Source: Sphingomonas bacterium (GTDB lineage: Bacteria > Pseudomonadota > Alphaproteobacteria > Sphingomonadales > Sphingomonadaceae). Taken from it: 64,000 nucleotides of DNA. This document shows, in pieces, positions 16,213 through 24,589 of the stretch (within the stretch, counting starts at the first letter, position 1; the number at the start of each line of letters is the position of its first letter). A model generated the notes under the pieces. It was not told the DNA's origin. It ran no database searches and saw only the letters and a list, made by a program, of their open reading frames with translations. The translations under genes were made by a program, and so were the position numbers. The stretch lies in the NCBI RefSeq assembly GCF_903642285.1, contig NZ_CAHJWJ010000005.1, forward strand, positions 62,001 to 126,000. The letters run 5' to 3'.

Positions 16213-17364
16213 ATGCCCGGGTTTTCCGATGAGGGTTTTCTCGAAACGCTCGACATGATCTATGCTGCGGCGCTCGATCCGGCTGGCTGGGCCACCGTAC
16301 TAAAAAGCCTCGCCGTCACGACCGGGTGTATTGCGGGCGGGTTGACCATCGAAGACCCCAGCACGGGCTTGGGCAGGCCGCTGACATTTTTTGGGTTCGA
16401 TCAAGATCATGTCGCCAGGAACTTCGCGCATTACCTGCCGATGAATCCGCTGTTTTCCATCGAGTCTCGGATGAAGCCCGGCTTCGTTGTTACCAACCAG
16501 ATGGTCGTGGAAACCTCTCAGTTCAGAAGAAGCGAGTTTTATGATGGCTGGGCAAAGCCGCAGGGCTTATGCAGTCCCATCTCACTTGTCCTGCATAGGG
16601 AAGGAACGCGGTATGTGCCCTTGACGCTGGTGAGGCCGGACGGCGCGGGTGAAGCGGACGAAGGTAACATTCGTCTGTTGAAGATGCTTTCGCCGCACCT
16701 TATCCGCGCGATGGCATTCAACTTACGCTTCGTGGACCTCGAGTGTCGGGCAGCGGCGTTCAAGAACGGGTTCGATCATCTCGACGTCGGCATTATCTTG
16801 CTCGATGCGAGCGATCGGCCGGTGTATGCCAATCGCGTCGCCGAGATCCTGCTGCGAGACGGGACGACGCTGGAGGTTCGGAAGGGAACACTATGTGCGA
16901 CGGATCCGAGCGCCGATACCGATTTGCAGCGCTTGCTCGTTGGCCGTCGAAGCAACCCGACCGCTCGAGCCGGGAACCTGGCGCTTCATTCCAAGGACGG
17001 TGCGCGTATAGACATCGACGTCAACCCGATTGGACCCGATGCCGATATTTTCGGTCAAGGGTTTGCCGCTACATTGCTTACCATCCGCGTGACGCAACCA
17101 ATCTCGTGTCGCGGGCTTGAAGGTTTTGCAAAGAAGCATCGGTTGACTGCGCGGGAGACGGAGATGTTGCATGCGTTGGTAGCCGATGGCTCAGGTCTAC
17201 CGGTCGCGGCCGGCCGCCTCGGCATCAAATTGTCTACCGCGAAAACGCATCTGCAACGAATCTTCGAAAAGACGGGAAGCAATCGGCAAGCCGAACTGGT
17301 CGCCAAGGTCACGCGATGCTCCCTGGACCAGCGCGCCGATATTACGGTATTACCTGACAGATGA
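16213..17364 (+). CDS. LuxR-type regulator with N-terminal sensor domain
   Basis: 383 residues from ATG 16213 with AGGA upstream. Residues 1-170 form a sensor region opening FLETLDMIYAAALDPAGW, a pattern common to helix-turn-helix regulators of sphingomonads. A PAS-like middle follows (LDVGIILLDASDRPVYANRVAEILL). The C-terminal LuxR domain (LTARETEMLHALVADGSGL, STAKTHLQRIFEKTGSNRQAELV) binds DNA. It is the nearest regulator to the exported-protein cluster on its right and may control it; that link rests on position only. Confidence 0.88.
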   Translation: MPGFSDEGFLETLDMIYAAALDPAGWATVLKSLAVTTGCIAGGLTIEDPSTGLGRPLTFFGFDQDHVARNFAHYLPMNPLFSIESRMKPGFVVTNQMVVETSQFRRSEFYDGWAKPQGLCSPISLVLHREGTRYVPLTLVRPDGAGEADEGNIRLLKMLSPHLIRAMAFNLRFVDLECRAAAFKNGFDHLDVGIILLDASDRPVYANRVAEILLRDGTTLEVRKGTLCATDPSADTDLQRLLVGRRSNPTARAGNLALHSKDGARIDIDVNPIGPDADIFGQGFAATLLTIRVTQPISCRGLEGFAKKHRLTARETEMLHALVADGSGLPVAAGRLGIKLSTAKTHLQRIFEKTGSNRQAELVAKVTRCSLDQRADITVLPDR

Positions 17365-17676
17365 CCCCTTCTCGTGTCGTTCTTCGTCCTTGCAAAGAGA
17401 CACGGCAGAAACGTACGTTCTAACGATTCAACCTGAGTAAAACGATCGCCAGCGCGATAAGGAGCCGACCACGCCCAGCTAGCGAGCGGCTCGATGTTTT
17501 CGCGTTCAGCGCGAGCCGTGCAGTGTCGCGCCCGATTACCTTATCTACGAAAGACGTCGCAACCAAGATCGGGGAAAAGCGACGGTCATCATATGTTTGG
17601 GGGAGGCGAGGGAAGAAATCATTGGTCAGGACAGGTGACGGCCGCATGGTCGCGGCGACGAATGGCGGGCGACTTC
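17365..17676. other. Intergenic upstream of the exported-protein cluster
   Basis: About 310 bases after the LuxR stop. Open frames exist but read as Arg-rich shadow sequence. It presumably holds the promoter of the broken gene that follows; nothing more is visible. Confidence 0.35.
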
Positions 17677-18690
17677 ATGCGATGTTTTTCCGGAAAACAA
17701 TGCTCGGTTCTGCTTCGCTCCTCCGTTGCCCTCGCCGCGTTGATGACGGGGGCCGAAGCGCTGGCTCGGCCCGGAACGCCGAACGGCGAGGGTTCCGTTT
17801 CGACCGGACCCGGTCAAATCACGGTAAGCTGGCGCAACACCGCCAACGAGGGGGGAATCGTCTTCGATATCGAGGGCAAGAGCGATCCCGGCGTCGCGAA
17901 CTGGGCGCCACCGGGCGGCGTCAGGATGGACGCCACGTAATCGTACACGTTCCGCAACCTGGGTCCAGGCGAACATTGTTTCAGCATTTGGTCGCGGGTT
18001 GGCGCTCAAGGAGAAAGGTCCGGTCAGCCATCCCAGTTCACCTGTACTGCGATTTCGACCCCTACCGGGCCCTACGCTAACGGGCCGCTCAAGAGGGTGA
18101 CTCTCAATCCGGATCACCGGGTCTGGATGCAGAAAGCTCGACAGATCGGCGGAGATAATGCTGTCTTCGACAGTGGTGGAAACTCGTCAGATAAATCATC
18201 TGATGGCGGTGAATACGTCGAGGTCGGGTATGGTTACAATAACAACGTGAAGTTCGGTATATATTCGGGGCCCGTGACCATTAATCAGATAAACAGGTTA
18301 GGCCTGCATTTCAACTTAGCTGCCATTACGGGTAAAAGCGTGTTCTCCGCCATGCTGGTTCTCATACCAGCCGGTGGAAAAGGACCTGTGAACGTGCCAC
18401 TGTGCGCTCGATACCTGGGCGTCGCGAAGGAGAAATTTTGGGAGGGCAACCATTGGCATGACCCGAACAATTTTCCGCCGGCAAACCAGGACGGTCGAGT
18501 AAGCGCGAAGAAAAGTGTCGACGTAACGAGTCAGGTTCGCGGCTGGTTGGCCGCAGGACAGGCTATGACGAATTACGGCTTTATTCTGTCGGGTGCCAGC
18601 GAGGACGAGAACGCTAACACCCAGGCATCCTGTCTAATGCGGTATGCCGATCGGAACGGTACGCAGCTGATCATTACCTACACAGAGTAA
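17677..18690 (+). pseudogene. RPGTPN-family exported protein interrupted by one in-frame TAA
   Basis: A single frame of 338 codons is intact except for TAA at 17938-17940. Residues 1-31 are a signal peptide (VALAALMTGAEALA), followed by the RPGTPN signature and an Ig/fibronectin-like unit (ITVSWRNTANEGGIVFDIEG). The stop replaces one residue inside the conserved M-G-S-x-V-T-Y-T-F segment of the paralogues at 23299 and 24590. Beyond it the frame continues correctly (SYTFRNLGPGEHCF, IWSRVGAQGERS) into a second domain of about 200 residues ending IITYTE. The 3' part alone offers an ATG-like restart at 18097. Either a recent nonsense mutation or a readthrough site; the former is more likely. Confidence 0.8.
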
Positions 18691-18767
18691 GATCTCGCTT
18701 GTCCGAGCGGTGAAGGTATTCGTTGCGCGATTCCGGCCGATGCCGGTGCAAATATCGGGAGAAAACG

Positions 18768-19166
18768 ATGCGTCCTTCCAAGTGGGTATTTGCCGCATTG
18801 GCGCTGTCGACCCCGGCATCGGCGTGGGCAACGACGATTTCGTGCATGGTCGAAGAGGCCAGTACCGGGCGGGGAGGTTCGAGCTGGACACAGATCGTGT
18901 TCGCAACCCGTGATCTTACCAAGCAACCGCTCGATGGCTGGGATTGGACGGTCGATTACTCCAATGGCCATCAGGACCACGGGTACGTCCTGCAGTACGT
19001 GTTGGAGGGCTATGGCAGCGAAAAGTCGGTCCGGTTCGGGCCGTCGTTTCGCTATTGGAAACCGCGATGTACGGCCGTGTTGCATCCTTATGTCTCCTAC
19101 CATCCGGGTCCGGGCAGCGAGGGCCCCAAACCGCCAACGGGACGTGGAGGGCCATTACCGCAATGA
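18768..19166 (+). CDS. Small exported protein of unknown function
   Basis: 132 residues from ATG 18768 with GGGAG upstream; an in-frame start 45 bases earlier lacks a site. The signal peptide is MRPSKWVFAALALSTPASAWA. The mature part has two Cys (SCMVEE and RYWKPRC), which may form a disulfide, and a Gly/Pro-rich tail (PGPGSEGPKPPTGRGG). It follows the interrupted RPGTPN gene by 77 bases on the same strand and may be co-transcribed. No family recognised. Confidence 0.75.
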   Translation: MRPSKWVFAALALSTPASAWATTISCMVEEASTGRGGSSWTQIVFATRDLTKQPLDGWDWTVDYSNGHQDHGYVLQYVLEGYGSEKSVRFGPSFRYWKPRCTAVLHPYVSYHPGPGSEGPKPPTGRGGPLPQ

Positions 19167-19201
19167 TCGACGATGCGAGGGTCCACGCGCATAGAAGCGT
19201 A

Positions 19202-19696
19202 TCAGCGTTTGCCGGGCTTCGCGGGCGGGCTGTCGTCAAGGAAGATGGCATCCAGCGCCAGCCGGTGCCGCTTGTAGAAATCGATCTGATCCGCCGAGAC
19301 CGGCTGGATGTACGCGAGCGTCGGGTCGTTCAGAGCGATCATCGCGCTCATGATAACGAGCGGAAACAATACGACATCGTGGTCGGTGAGACCTTGACGA
19401 TGAAAAAATGCCCTGAGCCTGGAAGCACGGGTCAGGTTTGACATTAGTTCAGCGACCGTATTGCCCGCCGCGGCCGCCGTATCCTCGGCCCTGAGCGAGG
19501 GATCCGCCGATTTGAGGGCAGCGGCGGCGCGGGCGATCCGCTCCATCGTCGGCACCGTCAGGCGATAGGCGCGGATCGCGCTACGATCGGCGGAGGGCGC
19601 GGGGACGGGCGGAAGCGGGCTCGACTGGGCCAACGCGCCGTTGGCCGATGCGGCGAACGCCAGAGCCGACAACAGGCGGAACATGGCTTTAAGCAT
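19202..19696 (-). CDS. Exported protein, paralogue of 26907-27380
   Basis: 164 residues from ATG 19696 (AGGG seven bases upstream). Signal peptide MLKAMFRLLSALAFAASANGALAQ, then a Pro-rich stretch and a helical domain. Shared with the paralogue are YxLTxxxMxR, ADPxLRAE, FFxRxGLxDxDxVLFPxVI and a final QIxFYxxHxxxLD. The pair is of about the same length, so this is a full domain. Probably periplasmic. Function unknown; the family appears to belong to this exported-protein locus. Confidence 0.75.
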   Translation of the reverse strand: MLKAMFRLLSALAFAASANGALAQSSPLPPVPAPSADRSAIRAYRLTVPTMERIARAAAALKSADPSLRAEDTAAAAGNTVAELMSNLTRASRLRAFFHRQGLTDHDVVLFPLVIMSAMIALNDPTLAYIQPVSADQIDFYKRHRLALDAIFLDDSPPAKPGKR

Positions 19697-19795
19697 CGTT
19701 ACCCTTTCGGTTGCCATTTTCTTCGACTGGAGGGCCTCCCAAGCCCCCCCGGTTTTTAACGGGGCGACCTCGTCCTGCCCGATCCCCGTCCCTCC

Positions 19796-20503
19796 TCAAC
19801 GTCGCAGCGGCGGCTGGCTGGATGTCGGGGGCGTAACGGAGGTGCCTGGCGGCAGGAGCGCCGACCAGCAAAGCCAATACGGGTCCGCCGCCTTCCGGGC
19901 ACCGGCACCGCCAAGTCCGGAAAAGCCGCCATTCTGATGAACGACGTTTCGCCATTGTGCCGGGCAGAGACGCCCTGGGGTGATCGCCAATACGAAGCCA
20001 TCGGTTTCCATTGCCCGTATCCCCGCACCGTCCGGCGCAAGCCATACGATCTGGCCGCGCATCGGCCGGATCGTGCCGAAACCGAGCGGCGGTCCGGCAT
20101 AGGTCGCCCGATCCAGGGGGATGTCGGCGCAAGCGGCGGCGGTCGGCAGTTCGGAGCGCATGTCGTTGTCCGGATCACGCGACCAGATCACGAAACAATG
20201 GTGCCCAGGCCCAAGGTTCGTGGCGTCCCAATGGACACGGTCGGTGTTGCCGTCGAACACGTCGAAGTGAAGATAGCCGCTGCTCCTGTCCGGTGCCTGG
20301 GCCTGGACCTCGAAGTTCAGGTTGGGCCCTCCGGAATGAAAGCTGCCTTCGCTGGAGGTCGTGGCGTCACGCCAGCTGATCCGGATGGCATGCGGGCCGA
20401 TCACCTGCGCCTGTTCGCGATTCGGTGTAGCGGGTCGTGCGAGCGCGGGCATGGCGGATGCAGCCGACAGGAGCGCGAGAAATGCGAAAACTGGCTTCAT
20501 CAA
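19796..20503 (-). CDS. RPATPN-family exported Ig/fibronectin-like protein
   Basis: 235 residues. Signal peptide ends SAMPALA, followed by RPATPN. The core (IRISWRD, LNFEVQAQ, VHWDATNLGPGHHCFVIWSRD, SELPTAAACADI) aligns with the paralogues at 17677, 23299 and 24590, including the G-x-H-C-F-x-I/L-W-S-R strand and the closing Cys. The C-terminal 110 residues are different from the paralogues and end in a Pro/Ser-rich tail. Probably a secreted or periplasmic binding or structural protein. No leader palindrome is seen in front of this member. Confidence 0.75.
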   Translation of the reverse strand: MMKPVFAFLALLSAASAMPALARPATPNREQAQVIGPHAIRISWRDATTSSEGSFHSGGPNLNFEVQAQAPDRSSGYLHFDVFDGNTDRVHWDATNLGPGHHCFVIWSRDPDNDMRSELPTAAACADIPLDRATYAGPPLGFGTIRPMRGQIVWLAPDGAGIRAMETDGFVLAITPGRLCPAQWRNVVHQNGGFSGLGGAGARKAADPYWLCWSALLPPGTSVTPPTSSQPPLRR

Positions 20504-20575
20504 AGGCTTCCTTTGGCAATCATCGTGCCGACGATCGTGTCTGGGTCATCGCGGCGAGGTCGACCGAATATCGTC

Positions 20576-21367
20576 TTAGCGAAGATAAACAGGCTGCGGC
20601 ATGATGCGCGCCAGTACCGCGTCGGTGGCCTCGCGACCCAGCGGCTCGTGGTCGTAGGTCGAGGAACCGATCAAGACGATCGCGCTGGTCTGATAGGCAA
20701 TGGCGAGACCGCCCATCGGCTGACTGGTCCGCGAGGATGCGACCACCACCTGCGCACCCCGTCCCGTCAAGACAACCTCCCCGCCGGGCGTCGGGTTACC
20801 GATCGACATGCCGAGCTGATTTGCGGTGGCGCGGGCGGCTGCCATGTCCGCCGCCGGCCCCCGGCCCGAAAGCATGCGCAATGTGATCCCAGCGCCGTTG
20901 CCGGTCATGATAGGCACGGCACCACTGCCCGTCATCGGCTGGCCCTGCGCGTACTGCAAAATTCGCGCCCGCAAGTCGGCTTGGTAGAAGGTCGTCGTCG
21001 CGGGATCGGTTGAGAAGGTCGCGACGACCACGCGCTGCACCTTGGGATCCGCGGTCGGAAGGCACACCGTCGCAGTGTTGACATGGAATGTTCCAGCCAC
21101 GCGAACCGAATCGGTACTCTGGGTGAAGCCAAGGGCATCGCTGCGCCCACTCTGCTCGATCGAGCTGAGACACTTACTGGGGGTGCCGGGCACCTTGAAG
21201 CCGGTAACGGCGACGGCCGGCGGGGGCGGATAATCGGGTTGCTTGGGACCGGCGCCGGGACGGGCCTCTTGCGCTTGCGTCATGGTGGCAAGCGTGAGGC
21301 CGATTGCCAACCATCCCGTTTTCGATGCCCAGCCGGACGAACCGCGGCGTTCCGTTCGTTGCTTCAT
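20576..21367 (-). CDS. Exported protein of unknown function
   Basis: 263 residues from ATG 21367; the open frame extends 14 codons upstream but this start gives a proper signal peptide (TGWLAIGLTLATMTQAQ). A Pro-rich linker (PKQPDYPPPPA) follows, then an alpha/beta-looking domain with two Cys (SKCLSS, ATVCLP) and repeated Gly-rich turns (MTGNGAGITLRMLSGRG). A perfect hairpin lies 33 bases upstream (21400-21419). No family recognised. Confidence 0.72.
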   Translation of the reverse strand: MKQRTERRGSSGWASKTGWLAIGLTLATMTQAQEARPGAGPKQPDYPPPPAVAVTGFKVPGTPSKCLSSIEQSGRSDALGFTQSTDSVRVAGTFHVNTATVCLPTADPKVQRVVVATFSTDPATTTFYQADLRARILQYAQGQPMTGSGAVPIMTGNGAGITLRMLSGRGPAADMAAARATANQLGMSIGNPTPGGEVVLTGRGAQVVVASSRTSQPMGGLAIAYQTSAIVLIGSSTYDHEPLGREATDAVLARIMPQPVYLR

Positions 21368-21399
21368 GGTGGAGATAGACAATACCGATCCCGCGCCTG

Positions 21400-21419
21400 C
21401 TTCCCCCATTCGGGGGAAG
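21400..21419 (-). repeat. Leader palindrome, copy a
   Basis: A perfect 8-bp stem (CTTCCCCC/GGGGGAAG) with a four-base loop, 33 bases ahead of the start at 21367. It is one of eight similar, gene-oriented elements in the 21-30 kb cluster. Confidence 0.65.
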
Positions 21420-21520
21420 GCATCTCATAAAGCGATGCCTAGCGTGCGTGACACTCCGATCGCTTTCGACCAACACGGAATCCGCGCCATCCTCGACCCA
21501 CGAATCTTCGCCGGGGCCTT

Positions 21521-22120
21521 TTGAACCGTATTATCGCGATCTGCCTTTTCGGCTTGTTGCTGATGGCGGGCAGCGCGGCCGGTGCGGCATCCGACCGGCA
21601 GGCCGACTGGATACGGTGCATGACTGACGGCGGGGCACCCCGCGTCATTGTCCGCGCCTGCGCGAGCGCATTGCGCACGAGGCCGTTACGGCGCTTTCAC
21701 CGGTCGTTGCTGCGTACCCGTCACGGCGAAGCGCTCGCGATGCTGGGACGCAGGACGCAGGCGATCAGGGATTTCGACCGGGCCCTCGCCGACACGCCGG
21801 GCGACGAGACGATCCTGGCCGATCGTGCGGGCGTCTATGAAGACCGCGGCCTGCTGGTTGCCGCCGATCGGGATTTCACCGCGGCGATCGCGAGCCATGT
21901 CGCCATCCCGGCGAACCGGACCAACGGCTCCTCCGATATCCTGGCCGATTACTATGCACAACGCGGACGCATTCGTCTCCGGCGCGGCTACGTCGCGTCC
22001 GCTGCGCGCGACTTTGCCCGGGCGCTGGCGATCGATCCCGCCGGTGCCACCCCGCAGCTACGCGTGTTGTACGCGCGCACCTTGGCCAAAATCGCAAGTC
22101 GAAGCCATACTGCGCGCTGA
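21521..22120 (+). CDS. Exported TPR-repeat protein
   Basis: 199 residues with a TTG start at 21521; the next Met would destroy the signal peptide (MNRIIAICLFGLLLMAGSAAGAAS). Two to three tetratricopeptide-like units follow (RHGEALAMLGRRTQAIRDF, RAGVYEDRGLLVAADRDF, QRGRIRLRRGYVASAARDF), each with the usual small/large helix pairs. TPR proteins are protein-interaction scaffolds; this one would act in the periplasm or on the surface. It is divergent from the exported protein at 20576. Confidence 0.8.
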   Translation: MNRIIAICLFGLLLMAGSAAGAASDRQADWIRCMTDGGAPRVIVRACASALRTRPLRRFHRSLLRTRHGEALAMLGRRTQAIRDFDRALADTPGDETILADRAGVYEDRGLLVAADRDFTAAIASHVAIPANRTNGSSDILADYYAQRGRIRLRRGYVASAARDFARALAIDPAGATPQLRVLYARTLAKIASRSHTAR

Positions 22121-22241
22121 CCCGCAACTTGTCGTCGATAAGCGCTCGCCACGTCGGGGATATCCGGCTGACGATTTGCAGTTGCCGACCGGCTGCGCAC
22201 GCGAAGCGACCCCTGTCTGCGAGAGACGCAGGGCAGTTCGA

Positions 22242-23219
22242 TCACGGGTGGATAAGGTTGAGCGCGTAAATGCGTGTGGTCGGATCACCGACGATCCACA
22301 CGGTATCGCCTTCAGCGAGTGAGCCGAGATGAAGCGCAGGTAGACCGTAGAAGACCTGGCTGAGCCCATCGGGCCATGTTCCGGTCGCGCTGACCGACCA
22401 GTTATCTCTGTCGCGCACGTTGCCCGCCCCGGTATAACGTTCGTGAACGATCCTGGAGACCGTTGCCGGAAACATAACCCCTTTCGCTGCAAGTTGCTCA
22501 GCCTGTTTTTGCGAGAGGCGGACGAGCGCCAAAATTAGACCGAAAAATACGAATATGATGATGCCGAACATCCGAAACTCGCCGCCGAAGATCGCGACGA
22601 GCGCGCCGATCCCGACCACCGGGCCGAACAGCGCATAGGCTTTTCGCGGCACGATCACGGTCTGCTGCTCGAGCGGGCCGACGTCGCCTTGAGCAGCGTC
22701 GGCGCGGGGAACCTGCGTGCGCTCGACACCCGATACGCTTTTCAAGTCCATCCGGTAGATACCCGACCGCAGGTCCGCGCGGATATTGACCATCTGCCCC
22801 GGCCGGTATCGGCCGCTGACGTCGGTTCCCAGGTTATCGGAATCGAAGTCGTGAATCGTACCGTCGCCTGGCCACGTGGCTTGCGCGACCACGACCCAAC
22901 GGGCCCGCCGTCCATGTGGCCCCTCGATGTAATTAATACGAACCTCGACGATGGTGGCCGCAAACATCGTCGATCCACGGCCGATCTCGAATAACCGCGT
23001 GATCGTGTCCATGGCCGACCCCGTCAGCCATAGTCCGAACAGTAGCCACGGAGCGGCAAACGCGTAGATGAAAATAGCGCCTGTCTGCCCATCGGCGCTC
23101 GCCATCCACCCGTACCTGACGATCATCATTCCCACCGCCAGCAGGACAATGCCGACGAGCGCCAGCGGGATCCATTCGGTCGGGCGCGGTGCCGGGCGCA
23201 ATAATTTCTTTTTCGTCAT
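22242..23219 (-). CDS. DUF3592-like membrane protein
   Basis: 325 residues. Two membrane segments lie near the N-terminus (IPLALVGIVLLAVGMMIVRYG and FIYAFAAPWLLFGLWLTG) and two in the middle (LFGPVVGIGALVAIFGG, MFGIIIFVFFGLILALV). Between and after them are repeated beta-rich soluble parts (TIVEVRINYIEGPHGRRARW; VSRIVHERYTG) of the type found in DUF3592 proteins. No enzymatic motif is visible. It sits among exported-protein genes and could anchor or sense them at the inner membrane; that is speculation. Confidence 0.7.
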   Translation of the reverse strand: MTKKKLLRPAPRPTEWIPLALVGIVLLAVGMMIVRYGWMASADGQTGAIFIYAFAAPWLLFGLWLTGSAMDTITRLFEIGRGSTMFAATIVEVRINYIEGPHGRRARWVVVAQATWPGDGTIHDFDSDNLGTDVSGRYRPGQMVNIRADLRSGIYRMDLKSVSGVERTQVPRADAAQGDVGPLEQQTVIVPRKAYALFGPVVGIGALVAIFGGEFRMFGIIIFVFFGLILALVRLSQKQAEQLAAKGVMFPATVSRIVHERYTGAGNVRDRDNWSVSATGTWPDGLSQVFYGLPALHLGSLAEGDTVWIVGDPTTRIYALNLIHP

Positions 23220-23298
23220 GCGGCGAGCTCGTGTTCATGTCGAAGAAAGCAGACCGGCACCCGGTATAGGGACGCCGGTCGACGCTCGGTTACGACGC

Positions 23299-23814
23299 TC
23301 AGTTTCGGCGCGAAGTCAGGCCGCCGCTGCCGCCACAGACCAGACCCTTGCAGGGCTTGACCGGCGTCGGTGCCGGCGTCGGCGTGGTAGTCGGTGCCGA
23401 GGTCGGGCCATGGTTGACGGCATAGCTGGCCGGCGTGCCTACATTGGCGCAGGTAAAGGCCGATGGCTGATCCGATCGAAGTCCCTGCGCGCCGACCCGC
23501 GACCAAATTCGGAAGCAATGGCGGCCGGGCTGCAGTCCCGTGAAGGTATAAGTCACGATCGAACCCATCCCGACATTACCCGGTGTCCAGTTGGCGACGC
23601 TCGCATCGGTCTGACCCTCGATGTCGAAAACGATATGGCCTTCGTTCGCGGTATTCTGCCACCGCACGGCTACCGTGCCGGGAGCGGGCGACCAGGAGGC
23701 TTCGCCGTTGGGCGTGCCGGGCCGCGCCCATACCGGCGCGGCCGTCAAACCAAGCACGGCGAGGGCGGTCGACAGCGCAAGCGAACGAACGACGATCAGG
23801 TTTTTGCGTGTCAT
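23299..23814 (-). CDS. RPGTPN-family exported Ig/fibronectin-like protein, short form
   Basis: 171 residues from ATG 23814 (AAGGA seven bases upstream). Signal peptide ends AAPVWA, then RPGTPN. One Ig/fibronectin-like unit follows: VAVRWQNTANEGHIVFDIEG, SIVTYTFTGLQPGRHCF, RIWSRVGAQGLRS, SAFTCA. A Thr/Pro-rich linker (TSAPTTTPTPAPTPVK) leads to a short Cys/Gly tail (PCKGLVCGGSGG). It is the simplest member, one domain plus linker, and gives the reference for the TAA interruption at 17938. Confidence 0.8.
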   Translation of the reverse strand: MTRKNLIVVRSLALSTALAVLGLTAAPVWARPGTPNGEASWSPAPGTVAVRWQNTANEGHIVFDIEGQTDASVANWTPGNVGMGSIVTYTFTGLQPGRHCFRIWSRVGAQGLRSDQPSAFTCANVGTPASYAVNHGPTSAPTTTPTPAPTPVKPCKGLVCGGSGGLTSRRN

Positions 23815-23862
23815 GTATTTTCCTTCCAATGATGGGCGATGCTAATCACGCGGTCGGTCGCC

Positions 23863-23886
23863 GGCCTCCTCCATCTAGGGCAGAGA
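23863..23886 (-). repeat. Leader palindrome, copy b
   Basis: Imperfect element 50 bases ahead of the start at 23814. Read on the gene strand it contains TAGATGGAGGAGGC, a 14-mer that recurs exactly at 28236-28249 on the other strand in front of another exported-protein gene. Confidence 0.5.
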
Positions 23887-23978
23887 AGCGGCCTACCGGA
23901 CTTGCGCTATCGGCTCGACGTCAAGCCGTCGGCTTCGGGCTTGGACGCCGATGGTCCAGCGGCATCGCCACGACGTCG

Positions 23979-24398
23979 TCATCCGGTGCAGTCGATCGAG
24001 AAGGCCGCCCGGTTGCCGCTGATCGTCCTCGACGCTTTGCCGTGAGGAACTTTCTGTCGGATTTCTTTGACGACGAGTTGTTCCCACCCCTCATAATGCT
24101 TGAGAGTCGATCCACCGAGTGTCCAGGTCGTTGATGTGGGCATACCGGGGGGCGGGCTCTCGATCGATTGCATGGGCCCGGTCGCACCGTCACTGCGGAT
24201 GAACCGGTATTCGATCGCCGGTGCGCCAACGACCGAGACATGGGCGTCGAACGTGATGACTGCCGGGCATTTGCCGACATAGTGGATTGGGTTGGCTCTG
24301 GCGGTCACGGACCATTCGATCGGAAGGGGGTCGGCGATGGCGCTCGATGCCGATATCACGAAGCTCAGGATCGATATCGTAAGCAATGTAGTGCGCAT
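23979..24398 (-). CDS. Small exported protein of unknown function
   Basis: 139 residues from ATG 24398, with GGGAG seven bases upstream. Signal peptide MRTTLLTISILSFVISASSAIA. The mature part is beta-rich (ITFDAHVSVVGAPAIEYRFI) with two Cys (GKCPAVI and SIDCTG) near its ends, suggesting a disulfide-closed single domain of Ig-like type. Function unknown. Confidence 0.75.
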   Translation of the reverse strand: MRTTLLTISILSFVISASSAIADPLPIEWSVTARANPIHYVGKCPAVITFDAHVSVVGAPAIEYRFIRSDGATGPMQSIESPPPGMPTSTTWTLGGSTLKHYEGWEQLVVKEIRQKVPHGKASRTISGNRAAFSIDCTG

Positions 24399-24451
24399 GA
24401 GAATGCTCCCCGAGACGATACGATCGGAATAGAGCATGGCATCGAGAGCGC

Positions 24452-24469
24452 CTCCCCCGAGCGGGGGAG
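24452..24469 (-). repeat. Leader palindrome, copy c
   Basis: A perfect 7-bp stem (CTCCCCC/GGGGGAG) with loop GAGC, 54 bases before the start at 24398. Confidence 0.65.
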
Positions 24470-24589
24470 AATAGATCGATCCGCGAGAAGCGGCGGGGCC
24501 GGATCCGTGCGCAGGAGCGCTGCTCCTACCTGCGCTGCGGGCGATGGCTGACGGCACCATAGGGAGCGGCATGGTTACCCCCTCGCCCA

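Noticed and set aside
17938..17940. TAA as a recoding site for a non-standard amino acid
   Set aside because: TAA is not used for selenocysteine or pyrrolysine, no insertion element is visible, and a simple nonsense mutation explains it.
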